A stretch of DNA of 64,000 bases, from the NCBI GenBank assembly GCA_004352715.1, contig SCFE01000003.1, positions 1,476,633 to 1,540,632 of the forward strand, read 5' to 3'. The stretch's first letter is position 1. Every line of letters begins with the position of its first letter. The translations under genes and the position numbers were made by a program. Below the pieces are notes generated by a model. It searched no databases. It worked only from the letters and a program-made list of their open reading frames with translations, and was not told where the DNA came from. The stretch comes from Hofstenia miamia (lineage: Eukaryota > Xenacoelomorpha > Acoela). Positions 59,706 to 64,000 of the stretch are shown one piece after another.

Positions 59706-60138
59706 TATTATATAAAAATACATTGCTAAGGGTGTCATTGTTGAGAGAGCAAACCACAATTACTATGAATTGAATTGAACTTGTAAAATGCTTTGAGTTT
59801 GAATCAACCTAAATTTTGGATGCTTTGCCGAAAATTTAAAACTATAGATTACATGAGTTAATGAATAATCGGTTCATTAAATCTTATAGAATATGGATTG
59901 TTGAAAATAGCAAGTGGTCTCCTGCTTCCAAGGAAAGATTCTTCTCAATGTTAAAAAGCATGCTTAAGACAATAAAATAATAGGCAGTTTTGTATTGGTG
60001 CTTCTTACAACCTAGTTAATTATGTTTAGTATAGAATCCACGAATTTTACAAAATCTTTTAGGTAAAAAAATCAAAATTTCAAACAAAAAATGAAAATGT
60101 ATTTTCAATTTAGATTTAAATTTTTTGGACTGAACTAC
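59706..60138 (-). other. CPT1 intron, distal part
   Basis: AT-rich intron sequence between the mariner and the next CPT1 exon; nothing recognised. Confidence 0.6.
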
Positions 60139-60210
60139 CTTTATGATTTTGACGAAACCTTTTCCAAATGTTTGAAATTTGACGAGCTCACAATCCAGAT
60201 CTTCAAATTT
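60139..60210 (-). CDS. CPT1: CPT1 exon (24 codons)
   Basis: A short exon between TGTACTTAG and ATAAAG|GTAGTT, phase 0 at both ends. It encodes KFEDLDCELVKFQTFGKGFV then KIIK. FGKGxxK joins directly to VSPDAFIQ of the next exon, as in CPT1 (FGKGLIKKC.xSPDAFVQ). It is separated from the preceding exon by a 44-bp intron (60211-60254). Confidence 0.88.
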
Positions 60211-60254
60211 CTAAGTACATTTTTTAACATTACAGTAAAAAACGAAAGAGAAAC

Positions 60255-60408
60255 CTTTTCGCAAAATTCCACAGAGCCTCTTATCTTCGCTGCCAGGTGT
60301 TCATTAACTTCCCACTTAATCCGCTGAGGAGGGCGGGTTTGACCAGGTCTTCGAGGGGCATGGATATTACTACAGTGACCATTTTCATCGTACATACCAT
60401 CAGTTTGC
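60255..60408 (-). CDS. CPT1: CPT1, first visible exon
   Basis: Bounded by CTTTTATAG and GAAAAG|GTTTCT. It encodes QTDGMYDENGHCSNIHAPRR, then PPQRIKWEVNEHLAAKI. The Y.E.GHC and P.RIxW motifs place it in the middle of CPT1, just after the catalytic-His region. Its first base completes a codon from an upstream exon that I could not find before the end of the window. Confidence 0.88.
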
Positions 60409-63400
60409 CTATAAAAGTTTAGAATCAACAGAAAATAGAAATGTTCATTTGCTCAAATGAATGCAAGTGTCTGTATGTGTAAAGCACATTGGAAAAAAAT
60501 ATCTACGTATGTATATAAAGACGTTAGAAAACACATATGAATTCAACTACAAAATGATTTCGATATGAAATGTGTGCTTGGAATACACTACCTTCCTCTA
60601 AAAATAATTATAAATGAAAATAACAAAAAATAATTAGCACGATTAATGCAATAAATTATATAGAAATTAGATATGAAATTGAGGCAAGTTTCACTTAAAA
60701 AAATTTATGAAACATTGGTAGATAGTTTATAGATGAAATTTTGACAGTGCGTTCAGATGCTTATCATTTAGGCCTGGATTAAAACATCCTAAGCCAAACA
60801 GTGTGTCAGTATAATTATACTTTTAGCATGCGTCCAAAAAAGTGTGTCAACACCGTGCGGTTCAGTAAACAAATCAAAGCTCTTTTTAGGCTAATACTAA
60901 TTGATAATTTGCCATTTACATTTTTTCACGCCTCCTATTTATTATTTAAGTAAATTCATTATTTGATTATTATGTTTAGGCTTGCATAATGAAATGCGAT
61001 TATCTTACATTTCCATTAAATTTAAACAATTATTTTGAAAGCATTTCAATATTTTTCACTAATTTCCAAATCTTTCCATAACTCTTAGAGCTTAAGGTTC
61101 TACAGGACCAAAACTTTACTGGTTTTGGATATGATTCCATCCCCATACAATGAAATTTTCTATTTTGATAAAAGTAGTGTGAGTGTCATTCTGAAATCTG
61201 TGGTCCTAGGTTCTTCGTTTCTGGCTCCAGTCTCATGGCATTGAGACAAGTAAATCCCAAGGGACTGAGTGCTCGCGCAGAACCCTACAAGAAGTTCGCC
61301 AAATTGACTACAATTTCGGACACGTGCAAGGCCTACAATTGCTTTGGTTGAAACTGCTAAATGCACATAATAGAACAGTTTAATGCTTTGATCCTGACAT
61401 CAGCCAAGGCTATTTCATATTTAGTAAATAGTATATTTAATTTCAACTAGTCCTGTTCAAAATAGAACTGAGAGAAAGAGGATGAAATAAAATGATGCAT
61501 GGAAAAATTTATGAAGTAAACTGCTATGCATCATAAGCTTCCTGTAGATAACTATATTAATTACAACGTTATTAAATATTAAGTAAATATGCACATATTA
61601 GTATTAGAACATGAATTACTAACGAATGTTCGATGTCATAAACGGGTAAAGTTTTTAAAGTATTTGAAATCATGGGCGACAATTTCCATATATACGAATG
61701 GAAGCTAAAGTTGCTTTAGCTGTACCAGTGTATTATTTAACCAATAACATTTCACATTTGTGGTTATATTTGCTCTGCTTTGTATGATTCAGACAAATTT
61801 TGGTTATTTTAATGCATTTTGTGACATTTTTATGCATCTATCAAAATTTAGGAGTGATTGGGATAAACGTTTTTATGAACATGTACATCAACTTGATCCA
61901 ATTCTGTTGAGAGCATGCATTCGCTTGGTGCACGGTTTAAGACATTAAAATTGTATAACTAATTTCATTGGCTATTTAATTCTATAAATTGAATTTGCTG
62001 AAAAATGGATGAAAGCTTAAACCCGCTTCAAATCAGCGATTATAATATAACAGTGCTCAACTTCGGTATGACTGACCTGACCTATTTAAGCAAAAATGAA
62101 TAAGATTTAAATTGTTCAATATCAAGTACAGCACAAATAGAAATTAAATTTGTAATTTGAAAATGAATGTTTTACACATTGTGTTGTTATTACAAACGCA
62201 TTTTTAAAAATGGGAATTGGTCAGGGTGACTTATATAATGAGGCATATATAGGGACAGACTGCATCTTAAGGCTACCCTTAAGTTCAACGTTCAAACCTC
62301 AAACTTAAAGGTAATGGCTGTTAATACAAGTCGCTGTATGTGTTAACGGATTTACATGGAAATGTACTTGATGTTTAGAGGAGCCTCCACCAAAAATCTC
62401 CAGGATTCTAATGTAAACGTGACTTCTTCAAGAGGGCTGCAATTTCAAAACAAAATGTAAATATTTGAGAAAGCATTATTTGTAAATTCTGAAGGTTGAA
62501 ACGGCAATGGAGTCCCATAAGTTTATACATCACGAAATGCTGTCTGAATCTGAACGCACATTAAATTTAACAACCGAGGAACTTTTGAAATGTCTTTAAT
62601 GGTTCTCGAAACACTTATTACTTCAAAAGACATTCAAAATGTGAAAGCATCACAAGATAGAGGAGAGTCACCTCTTCAATTTTCGCGTTTGAGCCAGCCT
62701 CTACAATTCAGGTACCGCACGCCTATTTTTTATGCAGATAGATCAACCGAGGAAATATTATAATCATACTGATGTCAATTACAAATTAAAAGACAACAAA
62801 ACACATAATATGATAGTAATAACATATTAGCGTTGTAGAGGTTTATCTTATAACGGAAATCCATCATTTACAGTTTGTAATTTTCATACTGGAGATCCGC
62901 TCTCAATTAATTCTTATCGTATATGGAATGTGTAAAACAGATAGAATAGTCAGGGTGTCCGAGCGTCTTAATTGATCAATTTCTAGGCAATTTATGGAAT
63001 AAAATTTTATCCGAGAATTATCTCCGGTGTTTTCAACCGAGAGTCTAATTAGGATCACTATAGCCCATTTGAGTGCACCGCTTACTCCAACAACTCTGCT
63101 TTAAATCCGTATCAAGTAAACAATGGCATGTAAATTTAAACCAGACAAATCAATACAACCTCAATAAATGAGTTAGTAAACATATTTACTTTGTAAACAA
63201 GGCAGAGCCAATGGGGAAACCATCCGTGTAAACGGGATTGGAAGATATACATAGAATGCTATCTACAATAGGTAATCTTTGTGTAGTTAAATTGGAAACA
63301 AACCTTTGAAATCTATGTATCATATTGTACAACTAAGCTAAACATTTGCATTTAACTTTAATAAAGCTATGACCTATCTAAAATAAAGGAATATTATAAA

Positions 63401-64000
63401 GCGGAAAAAGAAACAAATAACTTTCATGTGTAGAGAAGTAGAAAAAACAAAGAAAAAATATATACCAGTCAATAAGATTTCTAAAAAACAGTTAATTGTT
63501 CAATAAAAATGGAACATTAGGGGACAGAAATATTTTAAAAAATGTATAGTCAAATGCTCTTAAAAAGAATCACTGAAAAGTTTTCAAAAAAAGATCACAA
63601 TAAATTTAGCATTAACAATAAAATAAAAAATTTATAAATCTGAAAAAAATTTAGTATAAGAATGATTCTTGAGAAAATCAGTGTTAAACGACCATTTTCC
63701 GAAAACATAAAATTTCGATTTGTGATTCAATTTTAGGGCATGTGACTATATTGCAAATAAAAAAAGTTAAAAAGTAGTAAATTAATGATCGAAATGTATA
63801 GATTTGTACGAAACCAGTGATGGGCGCGCACCAGGCTAGCCCGATGGTCGGATCGAGAATCTTAGAAGCTAAGGGCAGAATAAAATTAATTTTTACAAGC
63901 GAAACTTAAAAGTTTGAATTTTATTTGTTGTTAGTTTGTATTTACTTCCATTTTACTAGAAAAGTAACCAACTAACCCTAGTCGTACACTGCGTAAAGTA
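60409..64000. other. Probable CPT1 upstream intron / intergenic
   Basis: AT-rich with no confident gene. The only splice-bounded open stretch I noticed is 61851-61939 (+). CPT1 exons with the catalytic His and the membrane anchor were looked for on the minus strand and not seen. Confidence 0.5.
61851..61939 (+). other. Exon-like open stretch, unrecognised
   Basis: Between AAAATTTAG and GTGCACG|GTTTAA a plus-strand frame reads SDWDKRFYEHVHQLDPILLR, then ACIRLVHG. Its codon use looks less AT-biased than the flanks. I do not recognise the protein, and no neighbouring exon was found. Confidence 0.25.

Noticed and set aside
61160-61366. 68-codon minus-strand frame with Cys/Gly-rich sequence, possible CPT1 upstream exon
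   Set aside because: It does not contain the CPT1 catalytic-His region and has no compatible splice borders.

Overview
The window looks like nuclear DNA of an AT-rich invertebrate animal. The evidence is GT-AG introns, metazoan gene families (mitoferrin, a SHARK-type SH2-ankyrin kinase, an ARL small GTPase and carnitine palmitoyltransferase 1), and a dense load of decayed animal transposons. SHARK-type kinases are known from cnidarians, insects and other invertebrates but not from vertebrates. The DD41D-like mariner leans toward an arthropod, but I cannot name the species. Several introns are only 40-46 bp long, beside others of 1-7 kb swollen by transposons. There are two 1000-N gaps, one 95-N gap and three isolated n bases.

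Layout: 1-3000 has no recognisable gene. 3029-6790 is a decayed CR1-like LINE on the minus strand, interrupted at about 4660-5385 by a miniature LTR element. 6977-7422 is a fold-back MITE. 7510-19653 is the mitoferrin gene (+), four coding exons giving a 321-residue protein; exons 1 and 2 are each present twice in tandem, probably as merged haplotypes. Its long introns hold a gag-like fragment, an 86-bp loopless palindrome and a hAT-like transposase fragment. A MITE lies just downstream. 21071-23246 is a perfect 1090-bp tandem duplication, followed by two LINE fragments (to about 26300).

27134-27376 is the first exon of an ARL3/ARL2-like GTPase (-). A 2.27-kb non-autonomous DNA transposon (27434-29699) sits 57 bp upstream of its start codon; it has terminal inverted repeats, 10-bp target duplications, an internal 62-bp satellite array, a tRNA-like sequence and CRE-like palindromes. 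30731-33376 holds the five 5' exons of the SHARK-type kinase (+), which then runs into a 1-kb gap with no kinase domain found beyond it. 34474-45170 is a transposon graveyard: mariner ends, a 'HGERxHQ' family protein, reverse-transcriptase-linked fragments, a truncated piggyBac nested in another repeat, and LINE 3' ends. 46736-60408 is the C-terminal half of CPT1 (-), six exons, with a 7.5-kb intron carrying three LINE remnants and a complete-ended 1546-bp mariner. 60409-64000 has no confident gene.

Functionally, mitoferrin and CPT1 are both mitochondrial (iron import; fatty-acid entry), but their proximity looks coincidental. I found no convincing new multi-gene system. The most unusual pieces are the satellite-bearing transposon with its tRNA-like insert and CRE palindromes next to the ARL exon, the loopless palindrome, and the miniature LTR element.
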